From Klebsiella sp. RHBSTW-00484 (lineage in GTDB: Bacteria > Pseudomonadota > Gammaproteobacteria > Enterobacterales > Enterobacteriaceae), in assembly GCF_013705725.1 (NCBI RefSeq), contig NZ_CP055481.1, forward strand, positions 4,960,001 to 5,024,000: a stretch of DNA of 64,000 nt, read 5' to 3'. Position 1 is the stretch's first letter; each line of letters starts with the position of its first letter. This document shows positions 23,058-32,994 of this stretch, piece by piece. The translations under genes were made by a program, and so were the position numbers. The notes beneath the pieces were generated by a model. It had not been told where the DNA came from, did not search any database, and was given only the letters and a program-made list of their open reading frames with translations.

Positions 23058-23978
23058 ATGACCATTCAGGCTTCCCCTACACCGCATGACGCCATTTTCA
23101 AACAGCTCATGGCCCATACCGACACCGCCAGAGATTTTATTGATATTCATCTTCCACCAGATCTGCGCACGCTGTGCGATCTGAACACGTTACAGCTGGA
23201 ATCAGGCAATTTTATTGAAGAGGACCTGCGCGCCTATTACTCTGACATACTTTACTCCCTGAAAATAAAAGATAAGACGGGCTATATTCACGTACTTATT
23301 GAACACCAAAGCACCCCGGACAAGCAGATGGCTTTTCGCCTGATGCGCTATGCCGTAGCCGCCATGCAGCAGCATCTTGAGGCCGGGCATACGCATCTCC
23401 CGCTGGTCATTCCCATCTTATTTTATCAGGGTAAAACCTCGTCTTACCCCTTCCCGATGGACTGGTACAGCATGTTTGACTTGCCGGAGTGGGCAAAAAC
23501 AATCTACAACCGCCCTTTTCCGCTGGTCGATATCACCGTGATACCTGACGACACGATTATGCAACATCGACGTATTGCGATACTGGAGCTTCTGCAGAAA
23601 CATATTCGTCAGCGCGACCTCCTGTTGCTGCTGGAGCAATTGGGGGTTCTGCTTAACGCCGGATACACTACCTCCGAACAACTAAAAATGTTATTTAACT
23701 ATATGGGACAGCGCGGTCACACCGAGAACCCTAAGGCTTTTTTCAATGGACTGGTAAGTCATATACCGCAGGAGGAGTCAATGGAAACACTGGACGAATG
23801 GCTGGAAAAGAACGGTAAAGAGCTTTTTCTTGAATGGGGCGTTGAAAAAGGCGAAGCAAAGGCCCGGATAAAAATTGCCAACCGGATGCTGGAAAACGGA
23901 ATGGAGCCATCACTGATAATCCAGCTCACCGAAGTAACGGAAAACGAAATAAAACAGCTCCAGAGTTCAGATTCTTAA
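23058..23978 (+). CDS. Rpn-family (YhgA-like) PD-(D/E)XK nuclease
   Basis: Recombination-promoting nuclease/putative transposase family protein of 306 residues (MTIQASPTPHDAIFKQLM). The nuclease fold shows YYSDILYSLKIKDKTGYIHVL followed by IEHQST, with Asp and the Glu-x-Gln pair as likely metal ligands. PLVIPILFYQG is another family motif. The start at 23058 follows AAGGA. An upstream in-frame start at 22932 lacks homology. Rpn proteins of E. coli are DNA endonucleases linked to recombination and phage defence. A strong internal start at 23781 suggests a second product. It is absent from this site in E. coli, so an accessory insertion is inferred. Also seen: a stem-loop at 24010-24043 after it. 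Confidence 0.88.
   Translation: MTIQASPTPHDAIFKQLMAHTDTARDFIDIHLPPDLRTLCDLNTLQLESGNFIEEDLRAYYSDILYSLKIKDKTGYIHVLIEHQSTPDKQMAFRLMRYAVAAMQQHLEAGHTHLPLVIPILFYQGKTSSYPFPMDWYSMFDLPEWAKTIYNRPFPLVDITVIPDDTIMQHRRIAILELLQKHIRQRDLLLLLEQLGVLLNAGYTTSEQLKMLFNYMGQRGHTENPKAFFNGLVSHIPQEESMETLDEWLEKNGKELFLEWGVEKGEAKARIKIANRMLENGMEPSLIIQLTEVTENEIKQLQSSDS
23781..23978 (+). CDS. Predicted internal C-terminal product of the Rpn gene (RpnS-like)
   Basis: An in-frame ATG at codon 242 of the Rpn gene is preceded by GGAGGA four bases upstream, a near-perfect ribosome site inside a coding region. It would give 65 residues: METLDEWLEKNGKELFLEWG, then a charged helical tail. In E. coli RpnA a short C-terminal form made from an internal start (RpnS) blocks the toxic nuclease. 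The same arrangement is inferred here from the site and the position. Confidence 0.55.
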   Translation: METLDEWLEKNGKELFLEWGVEKGEAKARIKIANRMLENGMEPSLIIQLTEVTENEIKQLQSSDS

Positions 23979-24009
23979 GCAGCTCTAAATATGTACAAAA
24001 ACAGCTTTT

Positions 24010-24043
24010 GACATCGCGATGCCCGGTCGAGCACCGCGATGTC
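24010..24043. terminator. Stem-loop between convergent rpn and fhuB
   Basis: GACATCGCG / CGCGATGTC with a 16-base loop, flanked by CTTTT and AAAAG that extend the stem. It lies between two converging gene ends. A terminator role is likely but there is no long T run. Confidence 0.5.
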
Positions 24044-24049
24044 GAAAAG

Positions 24050-26032
24050 TTATCGGCTCTGTTTTCTTAACAGATAGATAAAGTACGGTGCGCCGATAAA
24101 GGTCGACAGCAGTCCCGCCGGGATCTGGTAAGGGAACATCATCATCCGCCCGCACCAGTCGGCAAACACCAACAGCACCCCGCCAATCAACCCGGACATC
24201 ACCATATGCGGCATCGTACGGCGAAAACCCATCATACGAGCGATATGCGGTGCCATCAGACCCACGAAGCTAAGCGGGCCGATAGTTAGCGTTGCGCTGG
24301 CGGTTAAGCACGCCGCCAACAGCAGTAACGCGATGCGCGACGGGGTCAACGCCACCCCAACGGCCCTTGCCGCCTCACTGCCCAACGGTAGAATCGTCAG
24401 CCAACGTCGACATAGCGGAGCCAGCGCCAGCAGGATGATCATCACCACGCCGCTGCGCACCACTAATTCCGGCGTTGCGCTGTAGGTTGAGCCGGAGATC
24501 CACGTCAGGATCTGCGCCATTCGCGGGTCACCGCTGGCCTGGAGCATCATCAGCAGCATGGTAAACGCGGTGCTCAGCGCCATCCCCGCCAACAGCATAC
24601 GATGCGGCGAGAACCCGCCGCGTCCGGCAGCAATCAGGATAACCAGCAGCGTCGCCGCGGCCCCGAGGCTACCGGCAGGCAGCAGCCAGCCAAACGCATT
24701 GCCCGGCACAAAAAACAGCATCACCACCACGCCGAACGCCGCGCCGGAGCTGATCCCAAGCACTTCCGGGCTGGCCATCGGATTACCGGTCAGACGTTGA
24801 ATGATGCAGCCTGCAACCGCCAGCATCATTCCGGCAAACAACGCCGCCAGAATACGCGGCCAGCGCCAGGGCATCAGCTCATCCAGTAACGTACCGCTGG
24901 CCCAGTGCCAACCCTGCGCGTCGCGGCCAAAGGTCAGCGCCACGACAATTGCCAGCAGCAGAATCACCAGCCCGCCGAGCGCGAACCACTGCACGCTTTG
25001 CCGCTCCGCCAGCACTTTGTCACCGCCGTTCATCACCGGTGCGCTAATGCTACGCAGGCGCGGCAGCAGCCATAGCAGCAAGGGCGCGCCAATCAGCGCA
25101 GTTACCGAGCCGGTGGAGATTTCCATCCACACCCGGGTGAGCCACAGAATAACCTGATCGGAAATCCACAGCAGCAGCGCGCCAATCAACGCTGCCAGCA
25201 ACAAGCGCGATAACAGACGACGAGCACCCAGCATCTTCGCCAGCAGCGGCGCAAACAGACCGATAAAGCCGATAATTCCTACCGCATTGACCAACAGCGC
25301 GCTAATGATAATCGCCAGCGTCAACGCCCCCAGCCGCGCCAGAGATAGCGCCAGTCCGAGGTTACGCGCTACACCGTCATCCAGCCCCATCAAGGTCAGC
25401 GGACGCAGCAGCAGCAGGGTTAAAATCGCCCCGCCGAGCAGCTGTGGCCACAGCCGCTGCACCACGCTCCAGTCGGTCTGCGTCAGGGTACCGGTGCTCC
25501 ACAGGAACATACTTTGCAGCTGATCATGATGGAAAATCGCCATCAGCTGGTTGAGCGCACCGCAGTACAAACTCACCACCAGCCCCGCCAGAATCAAGGT
25601 CACCGGCGAGAGCCGTTTACCCCAGGAGACACCAAATACCAGCGCGCCGACGAGGCACGCCCCGGCCAGTGCGGCAAACTGCGAAGCCAACACGCCAGGG
25701 ATCGCCCACAGCGTAGTAACCGTCATCCCTAACTGCGCGCCGGTCGCGACGCCAAGCGTTGTCGGTTCCGCCAGCGGATTACGCAACACCTGCTGGAACA
25801 GCACGCCCACCAGCCCCAGCCCGGCACCGACCAGCAGCGATATCGCCAACCGCGGCAACAGGCTGTAGTGGAACAGCATCTGGGAAATATTATCGATATC
25901 CGGCAGCCAGAGCGCCTGCCCCCACTCGTTTCTCGGCAGCGCCACGCTGAGGTTGAACAGCGTTAGCGTAAAAGCGGCGATCAGCAAAACAGAGAGCAAC
26001 AATACCGCCAACGGAGAAATTCGCTGCCTCAT
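24050..26032 (-). CDS. fhuB: Ferric hydroxamate permease FhuB
   Basis: Inner-membrane permease for Fe3+-hydroxamates (ferrichrome, aerobactin, coprogen). It is a fused double-size FecCD protein of 660 residues with two homologous halves of about ten segments each. Each half carries a GLGLVGVLFQQVLRNPLAEP / GCIIQRLTGNPMASPEVLG type motif and a FIGLFAPLLAKML / FVGLMAPHIARMM motif that meets the ATPase. The start at 26032 overlaps the fhuD stop as ATGA. The open frame beyond it belongs to fhuD in another frame. Confidence 0.97.
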   Translation of the reverse strand: MRQRISPLAVLLLSVLLIAAFTLTLFNLSVALPRNEWGQALWLPDIDNISQMLFHYSLLPRLAISLLVGAGLGLVGVLFQQVLRNPLAEPTTLGVATGAQLGMTVTTLWAIPGVLASQFAALAGACLVGALVFGVSWGKRLSPVTLILAGLVVSLYCGALNQLMAIFHHDQLQSMFLWSTGTLTQTDWSVVQRLWPQLLGGAILTLLLLRPLTLMGLDDGVARNLGLALSLARLGALTLAIIISALLVNAVGIIGFIGLFAPLLAKMLGARRLLSRLLLAALIGALLLWISDQVILWLTRVWMEISTGSVTALIGAPLLLWLLPRLRSISAPVMNGGDKVLAERQSVQWFALGGLVILLLAIVVALTFGRDAQGWHWASGTLLDELMPWRWPRILAALFAGMMLAVAGCIIQRLTGNPMASPEVLGISSGAAFGVVVMLFFVPGNAFGWLLPAGSLGAAATLLVILIAAGRGGFSPHRMLLAGMALSTAFTMLLMMLQASGDPRMAQILTWISGSTYSATPELVVRSGVVMIILLALAPLCRRWLTILPLGSEAARAVGVALTPSRIALLLLAACLTASATLTIGPLSFVGLMAPHIARMMGFRRTMPHMVMSGLIGGVLLVFADWCGRMMMFPYQIPAGLLSTFIGAPYFIYLLRKQSR

Positions 26033-26922
26033 GCCGGGACTCCCTGCGCATCGGCCAGCACGCGAGCAAAATACATCGCCGATAGCGTCGCGCCATAGAA
26101 CCACACCGCCGGGACGCGCTGAAAACGCCCAGAGCGAACAAAAGGCATCGCTCGCCATAGCGGCGTCGCCATTAATTGCGCCATTTCCCGCTCGTTACCA
26201 TGATCGAAACAGAGGACATCGGCATCTTTATAGGCCGCCAGCCGGTCGATCCCGACGGTGACGCTGCCCCAAAAGGTGGTTTCGCCCTGCCAGGCATTTT
26301 TGATATCAAAGCGATCGAGCACTTCCTGGAACAGGCAGTTTTGCGCAAAGACCAGCACGTGACGGGTATCAAGCAGGGTAATCATCAGCAGAGGGCGATC
26401 GCCACGCCGGGCAAAGCGAGGCCGCAGGCTTTCCATCAGCGCGTCAAACTCCGCCAGATGGCGCTTCGCTTCCTGCTGCTTGCCAATCAGTTCAGCCATT
26501 TCATTGAGCGACTGTTGCGCCATCATCAGCGGACGCTTGCCGTCGCTGAAGGTGAATCCTCGCCCGGGCGCAATGCGCGCCAGCTTTTCCGACGAAGGGC
26601 CGTATCCTGCCGACCAGACCAGAAACGACGGCTTCATTTGCGTCAACAGCTCCAGATTCGGCTCGGTGCGCAGTCCAACATCAATCACCGATGGCGGCAG
26701 CGCAGGTTCGTTAACCCACAGCCTGTAGTTCGGGATATCGGCGACGCCATAGGGCGTGACGCCCAGCGCCAGCAGCAGCTCGACCGGCAGCCACTCCAGA
26801 GCCACAATACGCTGCGGGTCAACCTGTGCCGCCCGCGCGCCGCGCATCTGCCACAGTAGCGGTGAGAGCGCCATCGCGGTCAGCAGGCGCCGCCGCGTGA
26901 TTAAATTCAGGTTTTCCATCAA
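26029..26922 (-). CDS. fhuD: Ferric hydroxamate periplasmic binding protein FhuD
   Basis: Binds Fe3+-hydroxamates in the periplasm and hands them to FhuB. It has 297 residues with a twin-arginine-like signal (LITRRRLLTAMALSPLLW, cleavage near ARA-AQV). RIVALEWLPVELLLALGV and the WSAGYGPS ligand-pocket stretch are clear family features. It overlaps fhuC and fhuB by four bases each, indicating coupled translation within fhuACDB. Confidence 0.96.
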   Translation of the reverse strand: MMENLNLITRRRLLTAMALSPLLWQMRGARAAQVDPQRIVALEWLPVELLLALGVTPYGVADIPNYRLWVNEPALPPSVIDVGLRTEPNLELLTQMKPSFLVWSAGYGPSSEKLARIAPGRGFTFSDGKRPLMMAQQSLNEMAELIGKQQEAKRHLAEFDALMESLRPRFARRGDRPLLMITLLDTRHVLVFAQNCLFQEVLDRFDIKNAWQGETTFWGSVTVGIDRLAAYKDADVLCFDHGNEREMAQLMATPLWRAMPFVRSGRFQRVPAVWFYGATLSAMYFARVLADAQGVPA

Positions 26923-27716
26923 TAGACAAAACTTACCGGCGCTGCGCCAGCCGGATGCGGCAGGATCCCCATCGGGATACCGTAAATTTGTTCCAGGGTT
27001 TCACTACGCATCAGTTCCGCAGGCGTTCCCTGAGCAATCATTTCACCACCGCGCAGGGCCACCAGATAGTCGCAGTAACGGGCAGCCATATTGATATCAT
27101 GCAGGACGGCAATAACCGTCAGCCCGCGCTGCTGGCTAAGACGGTGAACCAGTGCCAGAACATCCACCTGGTGGGCGATATCCAGCGCCGAGGTTGGCTC
27201 GTCGAGCAGCAGGCAGCGGCTATCCTGGGCTACCAACATGGCAATCCACGCGCGCTGACGTTCGCCGCCGGAGAGGCTATCCACCAGCCGATGGGCCAAT
27301 GGTTTCAGGCCAACCAGCGCAATCGCCTCTTCGACCTTTTCCCGATCCGCGGCGCCAAAACGCCCCAGCGCTCCGTGCCACGGATAGCGGCCGATAGCCA
27401 CCAGTTCACGCACCGTCATGCCTTCCGCTGGCGGCAGCTGCTGTGGCAGATAGGCCACTTTGCGGGCAAACGCTTTGCTGCTCCAGCTATCGAGCGGCTG
27501 GCCGTCAAGCAGGACATCGCCTTCCGAGGGCGGCTGATGGCGACCCAGCATTTTTAACAGCGTCGATTTGCCGGAGCCGTTATGGCCAATCAGGCCAGTC
27601 ACTTTTCCTGCCGGGAAGGTTAATGAGAGAGGATGCAATAGCGTGCGACCGGGCACGCGGAAGGTCACGCGGTCCAGCGAAAACGTAGTATCAGAGTGCG
27701 GAGTGTTTTCCTGCAT
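26919..27716 (-). CDS. fhuC: Ferric hydroxamate transport ATPase FhuC
   Basis: Cytoplasmic ABC ATPase that powers FhuB. It has 265 residues: Walker A GLIGHNGSGKSTLLKMLGRH, Q-loop at YLPQQLPPAEG, signature LSGGERQRAWIAMLVAQ, and Walker B CLLLDEPTSALD with switch His in AVLHDINMA. It lies 45 bases after fhuA and overlaps fhuD by four. Confidence 0.98.
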   Translation of the reverse strand: MQENTPHSDTTFSLDRVTFRVPGRTLLHPLSLTFPAGKVTGLIGHNGSGKSTLLKMLGRHQPPSEGDVLLDGQPLDSWSSKAFARKVAYLPQQLPPAEGMTVRELVAIGRYPWHGALGRFGAADREKVEEAIALVGLKPLAHRLVDSLSGGERQRAWIAMLVAQDSRCLLLDEPTSALDIAHQVDVLALVHRLSQQRGLTVIAVLHDINMAARYCDYLVALRGGEMIAQGTPAELMRSETLEQIYGIPMGILPHPAGAAPVSFVY

Positions 27717-27761
27717 AACGGGACCTGGTAAGAGGCGCGGCGAACCGCGCCCATTAAGTGG

Positions 27762-30005
27762 TTAGAAACGGAAAGTTGCGGTCGCCACGACCTGACGCTC
27801 TGCGCCCCAGAAGCAGCCATAAGTATTGAAGCAGCTTGCAACGTACTCACGATCGAACAGGTTGTTCACGTGAAGCGCCACGTTAGAACCAGCCATGCCC
27901 ACGCGAGCCAAGTCGTAACGGACTAATGCATCCACAACCGTGTAGCTACCCACCTTGAAGGAGTTCGCAGGATCGCCGTAGCTGGAACCTGTAAAACGAG
28001 CACCAGTCCCCAACGTCAGGCCAGACAGCGGACCGTTAAATAAAGTGTAATCGCCCCACAGTGATGCCATGTGTTTTGGCACCTGTGCTGGCGTGTTGCC
28101 TTTGTAGTTAGTATCCGTGGTGTATTCAGCATCGGTATAAGTGTATGAACCAACCACATTGACGCTGGCAGAGAGTGCCGCTTTCGCTTCAATTTCCACA
28201 CCGCGCGAGCGAATCTCACCGCCTTCAACTGAGAAGAATGAGCCAGCCGGATCGGCCATCAGGTTGTTGGTTTTGGTCAACTGATAGACGGCGCCAGTAA
28301 TCACGATTGGACGTTCGTTCGGTACGTATTTCACACCAGCTTCGTACTGTTTACCTTTAGACGGAGCGAAAATATTGCCAGTAGCCCCTGTCTGCGAAGC
28401 CGGTTCGAACGATTCACTGTAGCTGAAATAAGGCGTTACACCATTATCGAACAGGTAGTTAACACCACCGCGCCAGGTGAACTGCTTATCATCACGGTTA
28501 GCAGTAGTACCATAAACGCGATTCAGAGAGTCCTGCTTCGCCCAGTCATAACGGCCACCCAAGGTAACCAGCACTTTATTCCACTGCGCCTGATCCTGCA
28601 CATACAAGCCAGTTTGCTTTTGCTTATTCAGGACTTGATACGGGCCAGTAATGACCGGAACTTTAGAGTTGAAATCAAAATCAGTAGATACAGGATTGTA
28701 AAGGTCAAGCAACGGAACAGAGTCGTCATAACCAAACCAAGAGTTGATATCATTGCGCATGCGCATAAAGTCAACGCCAGTCAGCAATATGTGATCGATC
28801 GAGCCTGTTGCAAAGCTACTCTGCAACTGAGTATCCACGGTGAAGTTCTGCAACTTTTCATCATCAATGACGTATTTACGCGCTAGATAACGCCCCTTAT
28901 CCTCAGGCGCTAATGCTGCGCACTGCTTACTATCCTTGTTCGCTGGATCAGAACATACCCCGTAGCCATACACACTGTTTTGTGAGGTCTTGTTCTCAGC
29001 ATAACGCAGGTTCTGACGCACGGTGAAAGTGTCATTAAATTCGTGGTCGAAGCTGTAGCCAACCATTTTCTCGTTACGAGAGTAGGTATTGTTGTTAGCG
29101 CCTTCGTTGAAATCGGTTGGGAGACGTTTACCGTTCGGTAACGGCGTCACCGTTCCCTCTTTTGGCAACCAGCCGTAGTAGCCAGTCTCCGGCTCATTCT
29201 GGAAGTAGGAGAGGAACGTAAAGTTGGTTTTATCATCCGGACGCCAGCTGAATGATGGCGCAATGGCATAACGCTGTTCTTCTGCTCCCTTCTGCTGTGC
29301 GTTCGCTGAACGCGCCAGACCGGTAAGGCGATAGGAATAAACGCCGTCATCATCGATGGCATCACTGAAGTCAAAGCCGGTCTGCCATAGGTTATCGGTG
29401 CCCATTTTAAACTGAACTTCTTTTAGCGGCTCCGTAGTAGGACGTTTGCTGACCATATTCAGCAAACCACCCGGGCTGCTCTTTCCGTAAAGAACGGAGA
29501 TCGGGCCACGCATGACTTCTGCACGCTCCAACATATACGGGTCGACCACCGCATCGTTGTAGAAGTTACCCTGCATCTTCAAGCCATTTAGAAAGTTATT
29601 CTGGCTTTGGCCATCAGCAGCGAATCCGCGGATGATCAGATAATCGTAAGTATTAGAAGCACCACGCGTGCCCACCGCAACACCAGGTGTATAGCTCAAC
29701 GCTTCTTTAACTGATTTCGGCTGGTGGAGAGCCATCTCCTCAGCGGTCACCACGGATATAGACTGTGGTACCTTTTGAATAGGGGTATCCGTTTTAGTCC
29801 CCGTGGCGGATTGCCTCGCCGCGATGGTCGCCGCAGGTCCCCAAGCGCTCTCCTGCGGAGCTGGAGCTGCGGTTACGGTAATCGTTTCTTCTTTCGCTTC
29901 AACTGCCGCCTGTGCATAGACAGACATGCCGCTAACCGCCGTGGCTACTACGACTGCGATTTTACGCAGCGAGTGGTTTGGCTGAGCAGTTTTTGGACGC
30001 GCCAT
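27762..30005 (-). CDS. fhuA: Ferrichrome outer-membrane receptor FhuA
   Basis: TonB-dependent 22-strand barrel that imports ferrichrome. In E. coli it is also the receptor for T1, T5, phi80 and colicin M. It has 747 residues: signal peptide (ending about AQA-AVEAKE), TonB box EETITVTA at about 38-45, plug domain (SISVVTAEEM to LLNMVSKRP), and barrel ending in aromatic Phe (VVATATFRF). First gene of fhuACDB. A Fur-like site lies 24-53 bases upstream of the ATG. Confidence 0.97.
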   Translation of the reverse strand: MARPKTAQPNHSLRKIAVVVATAVSGMSVYAQAAVEAKEETITVTAAPAPQESAWGPAATIAARQSATGTKTDTPIQKVPQSISVVTAEEMALHQPKSVKEALSYTPGVAVGTRGASNTYDYLIIRGFAADGQSQNNFLNGLKMQGNFYNDAVVDPYMLERAEVMRGPISVLYGKSSPGGLLNMVSKRPTTEPLKEVQFKMGTDNLWQTGFDFSDAIDDDGVYSYRLTGLARSANAQQKGAEEQRYAIAPSFSWRPDDKTNFTFLSYFQNEPETGYYGWLPKEGTVTPLPNGKRLPTDFNEGANNNTYSRNEKMVGYSFDHEFNDTFTVRQNLRYAENKTSQNSVYGYGVCSDPANKDSKQCAALAPEDKGRYLARKYVIDDEKLQNFTVDTQLQSSFATGSIDHILLTGVDFMRMRNDINSWFGYDDSVPLLDLYNPVSTDFDFNSKVPVITGPYQVLNKQKQTGLYVQDQAQWNKVLVTLGGRYDWAKQDSLNRVYGTTANRDDKQFTWRGGVNYLFDNGVTPYFSYSESFEPASQTGATGNIFAPSKGKQYEAGVKYVPNERPIVITGAVYQLTKTNNLMADPAGSFFSVEGGEIRSRGVEIEAKAALSASVNVVGSYTYTDAEYTTDTNYKGNTPAQVPKHMASLWGDYTLFNGPLSGLTLGTGARFTGSSYGDPANSFKVGSYTVVDALVRYDLARVGMAGSNVALHVNNLFDREYVASCFNTYGCFWGAERQVVATATFRF

Positions 30006-30028
30006 GGGTATATCTCTAATAAAAGTGA

Positions 30029-30058
30029 ATGATAACGTAAACGAGAATTATTATTATG
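30029..30058. promoter_or_regulatory. Fur-like operator of fhuA
   Basis: AT-rich tandem hexamers GATAAC GTAAAC GAGAAT followed by TATTATTATGA, resembling overlapping GATAAT Fur units, just upstream of fhuA. Iron repression of fhu by Fur is established in E. coli. The site here is assigned by eye. Confidence 0.6.
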
Positions 30059-30190
30059 ACGGATGCCATGATAGGCGAAACGCAGAATATATGGCAAGAA
30101 ATATGCCCCTGATTACGTGTCAAAGGCTGAATTAATAACCAGACGGTAATTGTGGAGTTAAACTGCTGTTAAGTTTTTTACAGATATAAA

Positions 30191-30226
30191 TAAGCCCTCT
30201 AATACTGAGGTATTAGAGGGCTTATT
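30191..30226. terminator. Terminator between mrcB and fhuA
   Basis: AAGCCCTCTAATAC-TGAG-GTATTAGAGGGCTT forms a perfect 14-bp stem with flanking A/T tracts. It lies downstream of mrcB on the minus strand, beyond an ERIC repeat. Confidence 0.85.
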
Positions 30227-30230
30227 TATA

Positions 30231-30433
30231 ATCCGCAAAATCATTCAAGCCGCATCGAGGCGGCAAGAGAAGAAATCCCCAGGAACATAGATAACTATGT
30301 GACTGGGGTTTCTGACAAATCTGCCGGGAGCAGATTTGAACGCTTTTTGCAGCGGCCCCGTAAGGGGCGAGGCCCAGGGACGGGCCGAGTAATCCGCAGC
30401 CAACAAAGAGGCGGCTTTAAGGATGAAGCGGAT
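30231..30433. repeat. ERIC element 3 with ~75-bp insert
   Basis: About 203 bp, ending two bases from the mrcB stop codon. The ends are ATCCGCAAAATCATTCAAG and TTTAAGGATGAAGCGGAT. The core is CCAGGAACATAGATAACTAT followed by GTGACTGGGG. An insert at about 30314-30388 (GACAAAT...GGGCCGA, containing GGCCCCGTAAGGGGCGAGGC) lies on the right side, unlike in ERIC 2. Confidence 0.85.
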
Positions 30434-30435
30434 AA

Positions 30436-32994
30436 TTAATTGCTGCCGAACATATCCTTAATCCAGCCCGCTACGCCATCGCTCTTCTCCTGCTTCGGCG
30501 GTTGCTGCTGCTGATTTTGCTGCTGTTGCGGCTGCTGCCCGGACTGGTTGAACGGGTTATTCGCCTGCTGCTGTTCGAGCTGCTGCTGTTGCATCTGCTC
30601 GCCCTGGCGGCACAGCGTATCCGGTGAAGTCGTCCATACCGGAAGGGAACGCATTCCGCCGCCGCAGACGAAGTTACCGCTACCATCGACGCCCATATCC
30701 ACCACGTCTTCCGGCGCAGTGAGCACCAGCGGCGTCGGGGTCTGGTTAGCCAGATAACGCTGATAAATCGACATCGCACCGCTGGCACCGTACAGCCTGG
30801 TCGGCTGGTTATTATCGCGACCCACCCAGGTAATCGTCACCTGACCACCGTCAATACCGGCAAACCAGGTATCAACGTTGTTGTTGGTGGTCCCGGTTTT
30901 ACCCGCCAGATGCAGACCCGGATACTTCGCGCCCAGCTGGCGGCCGGTACCACGCTGCACAACCTGCTGCATGGTCCAGAGCGTCATATACGCCGCTTGT
31001 GCCGGAACCGCACGTTCAGCCTGCGGATAGCTCTGATACAGCACGGTACCATCTTCGGCAATAACCGAACGCAGCGCCGAGAGCGGTGCGCGGTTGCCGC
31101 CGCTGGCAATGGTCTGGAACGCCTGAGCCACTTCAATCGGCGTCAGGTTTAGCGCCCCCAGCAGCATAGCCGGAACTGCATTGAGCTGATTCTTCGGTGC
31201 GCCCAGTTTAGTCCAGGTATCGACCACCGCCGGTAGGCCCAGCGCCATCCCGAGGTTCACCGTCGGCACGTTCATTGAACGAGTCAGGGCGTCAACCAGC
31301 ATCACTTTACCGCTATCGCTGTAGCGACGATCGTCGTTCTGCGGCGACCACGTCTGTCCGTTGGACAAACGAATCGCGATTGGCGCATCGGCAATCCAGG
31401 TATTCAGTCGATACTGATTCGGCTGGCTCAGGGCGGTCAAATAGGTCGCCGGTTTTGCCAGAGAACCAATCGAACGACGCGCCTGCATCGCACGGTTATA
31501 ACCGGCAAACTGCGGCTCCGCCCCGCCGACCATCGCCCGCACCTCGCCGGTGAAGCGATCGACGACAACCATTGCGGTTTCCAGATCCGGCAGCTTACGC
31601 TGTTTCTTCAGCGCCGGAATGCCTTCTGTCGCCGCTTTTTCCGCCGCATCCTGCGCGACTGAGTCGAAAGTGGTAAAGATCTTCACGCCGGAGAGCTCTT
31701 TCACTTTATCGCCCAGCTTCGCCTGCAGCTCCTGACGCACCATCTGCATAAACGCAGGCTGCGGAGAGATAACCCCGCCGCGCGGTTGCACGCCCAGTGG
31801 ACGCGCGCTCAGCATGTCATACAGTTCCTGATCGATAACCTGCTGCTGTTGCAGAAGACGCAGCACGAGGTTGCGTCGCTCCAGCGCCAGCTTCGGGTTA
31901 CGCCACGGGTTATAGACCGACGCACCTTTAACCATCCCTACCAGCAGCGCCTGCTGATCGAGGCTCAGCTCTTCTACCGGGCGACCAAAGTAATACAGGC
32001 TCGCCAGCGGGAAGCCGCGGATTTCGTTATCGCCGCTCTGCCCGAGGTACACCTCGTTCATATACAGCTCAAGGATACGATCCTTGCTGTAACGCGCATC
32101 AACGATCAGCGCCATATAGGCTTCGTTAATTTTACGCCAGTATGAACGTTCGCTGGAGAGGAACAGGTTCTTCACCAACTGCTGGGTCAGCGTACTCGCC
32201 CCCTGCACCGTACGACCAGCGGTCAGGTTAGCCAGCACCGCACGGCCAATCGAGTAAAGGCTGATACCGTCGTGCTCGTAGAAATGGCGGTCTTCGGTCG
32301 CCAGCAGCGTATCGACCAGCAGATCCGGGAAGCCGTTACGCTTCACGAACAGGCGCTGTTCGCCGTTGGCCGACTGCAGCATGGTAATCAGACGCGGATC
32401 GAGGCGGAAGAAACCGAACTGGCGGTTGTTATCCATATTCTCGATGGTGTCCAGACGATCGCCAGAAAAGCTCAGACGCGCGCGCACCTGACCTTCTTTA
32501 CTGTCCGGGAAATCGAACGGACGGCGGATCATCTCGATGCTGTTGGCCTGCACGGTGTATTCGCCCGGGCGCGTCATCGCGCTCACCTGACGATACTGCG
32601 TGGCGTTAAGCAGCCGCACCATTTCGTTTTTGCTGATCTGCATATCCGGTTCAAGGTTAACCATCCGGCCATATACCGCGGCAGGCAAATCCCAAACTTT
32701 ACCGTCAATGCGGCTACGGATTTTCTGATCGAGATAGACGCCGTAGGCGGCAATGATCACCGCAAAGACGATACCAATCTTAATCAGCAACCATAGCCAG
32801 GTGCGTTTACGACGAGGGGGTTTACCGCCTTTGCCTTTTCCTTTCTTCGGCATCGGTTTTTCATCCTCATAGTCATCATCATCGTAATCGTCGTCGTAGT
32901 CCTCTTCCCGAACCCGACGACGAGTTACCTTTTGTTTTGTCGGGCGCGTGGGTTTCCCCTTACGTCCGATCGGCTCGCGGTCATCTCCCGCCAT
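30436..32994 (-). CDS. mrcB: Penicillin-binding protein 1B
   Basis: Bifunctional class A PBP: glycosyltransferase and DD-transpeptidase that build peptidoglycan, activated by outer-membrane lipoprotein LpoB. It has 852 residues from the ATG at 32994 ([14 protein letters not shown]). An acidic/basic cytosolic tail leads to one TM helix at about 70-95, then the UB2H domain, GT51 ([31 protein letters not shown]), and transpeptidase (SIGSLAKP active Ser, SMN, KTGTTN). A Gln-rich C-terminal tail precedes [13 protein letters not shown]. Five codons upstream also remain open. Confidence 0.97.
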   Translation of the reverse strand: MAGDDREPIGRKGKPTRPTKQKVTRRRVREEDYDDDYDDDDYEDEKPMPKKGKGKGGKPPRRKRTWLWLLIKIGIVFAVIIAAYGVYLDQKIRSRIDGKVWDLPAAVYGRMVNLEPDMQISKNEMVRLLNATQYRQVSAMTRPGEYTVQANSIEMIRRPFDFPDSKEGQVRARLSFSGDRLDTIENMDNNRQFGFFRLDPRLITMLQSANGEQRLFVKRNGFPDLLVDTLLATEDRHFYEHDGISLYSIGRAVLANLTAGRTVQGASTLTQQLVKNLFLSSERSYWRKINEAYMALIVDARYSKDRILELYMNEVYLGQSGDNEIRGFPLASLYYFGRPVEELSLDQQALLVGMVKGASVYNPWRNPKLALERRNLVLRLLQQQQVIDQELYDMLSARPLGVQPRGGVISPQPAFMQMVRQELQAKLGDKVKELSGVKIFTTFDSVAQDAAEKAATEGIPALKKQRKLPDLETAMVVVDRFTGEVRAMVGGAEPQFAGYNRAMQARRSIGSLAKPATYLTALSQPNQYRLNTWIADAPIAIRLSNGQTWSPQNDDRRYSDSGKVMLVDALTRSMNVPTVNLGMALGLPAVVDTWTKLGAPKNQLNAVPAMLLGALNLTPIEVAQAFQTIASGGNRAPLSALRSVIAEDGTVLYQSYPQAERAVPAQAAYMTLWTMQQVVQRGTGRQLGAKYPGLHLAGKTGTTNNNVDTWFAGIDGGQVTITWVGRDNNQPTRLYGASGAMSIYQRYLANQTPTPLVLTAPEDVVDMGVDGSGNFVCGGGMRSLPVWTTSPDTLCRQGEQMQQQQLEQQQANNPFNQSGQQPQQQQNQQQQPPKQEKSDGVAGWIKDMFGSN

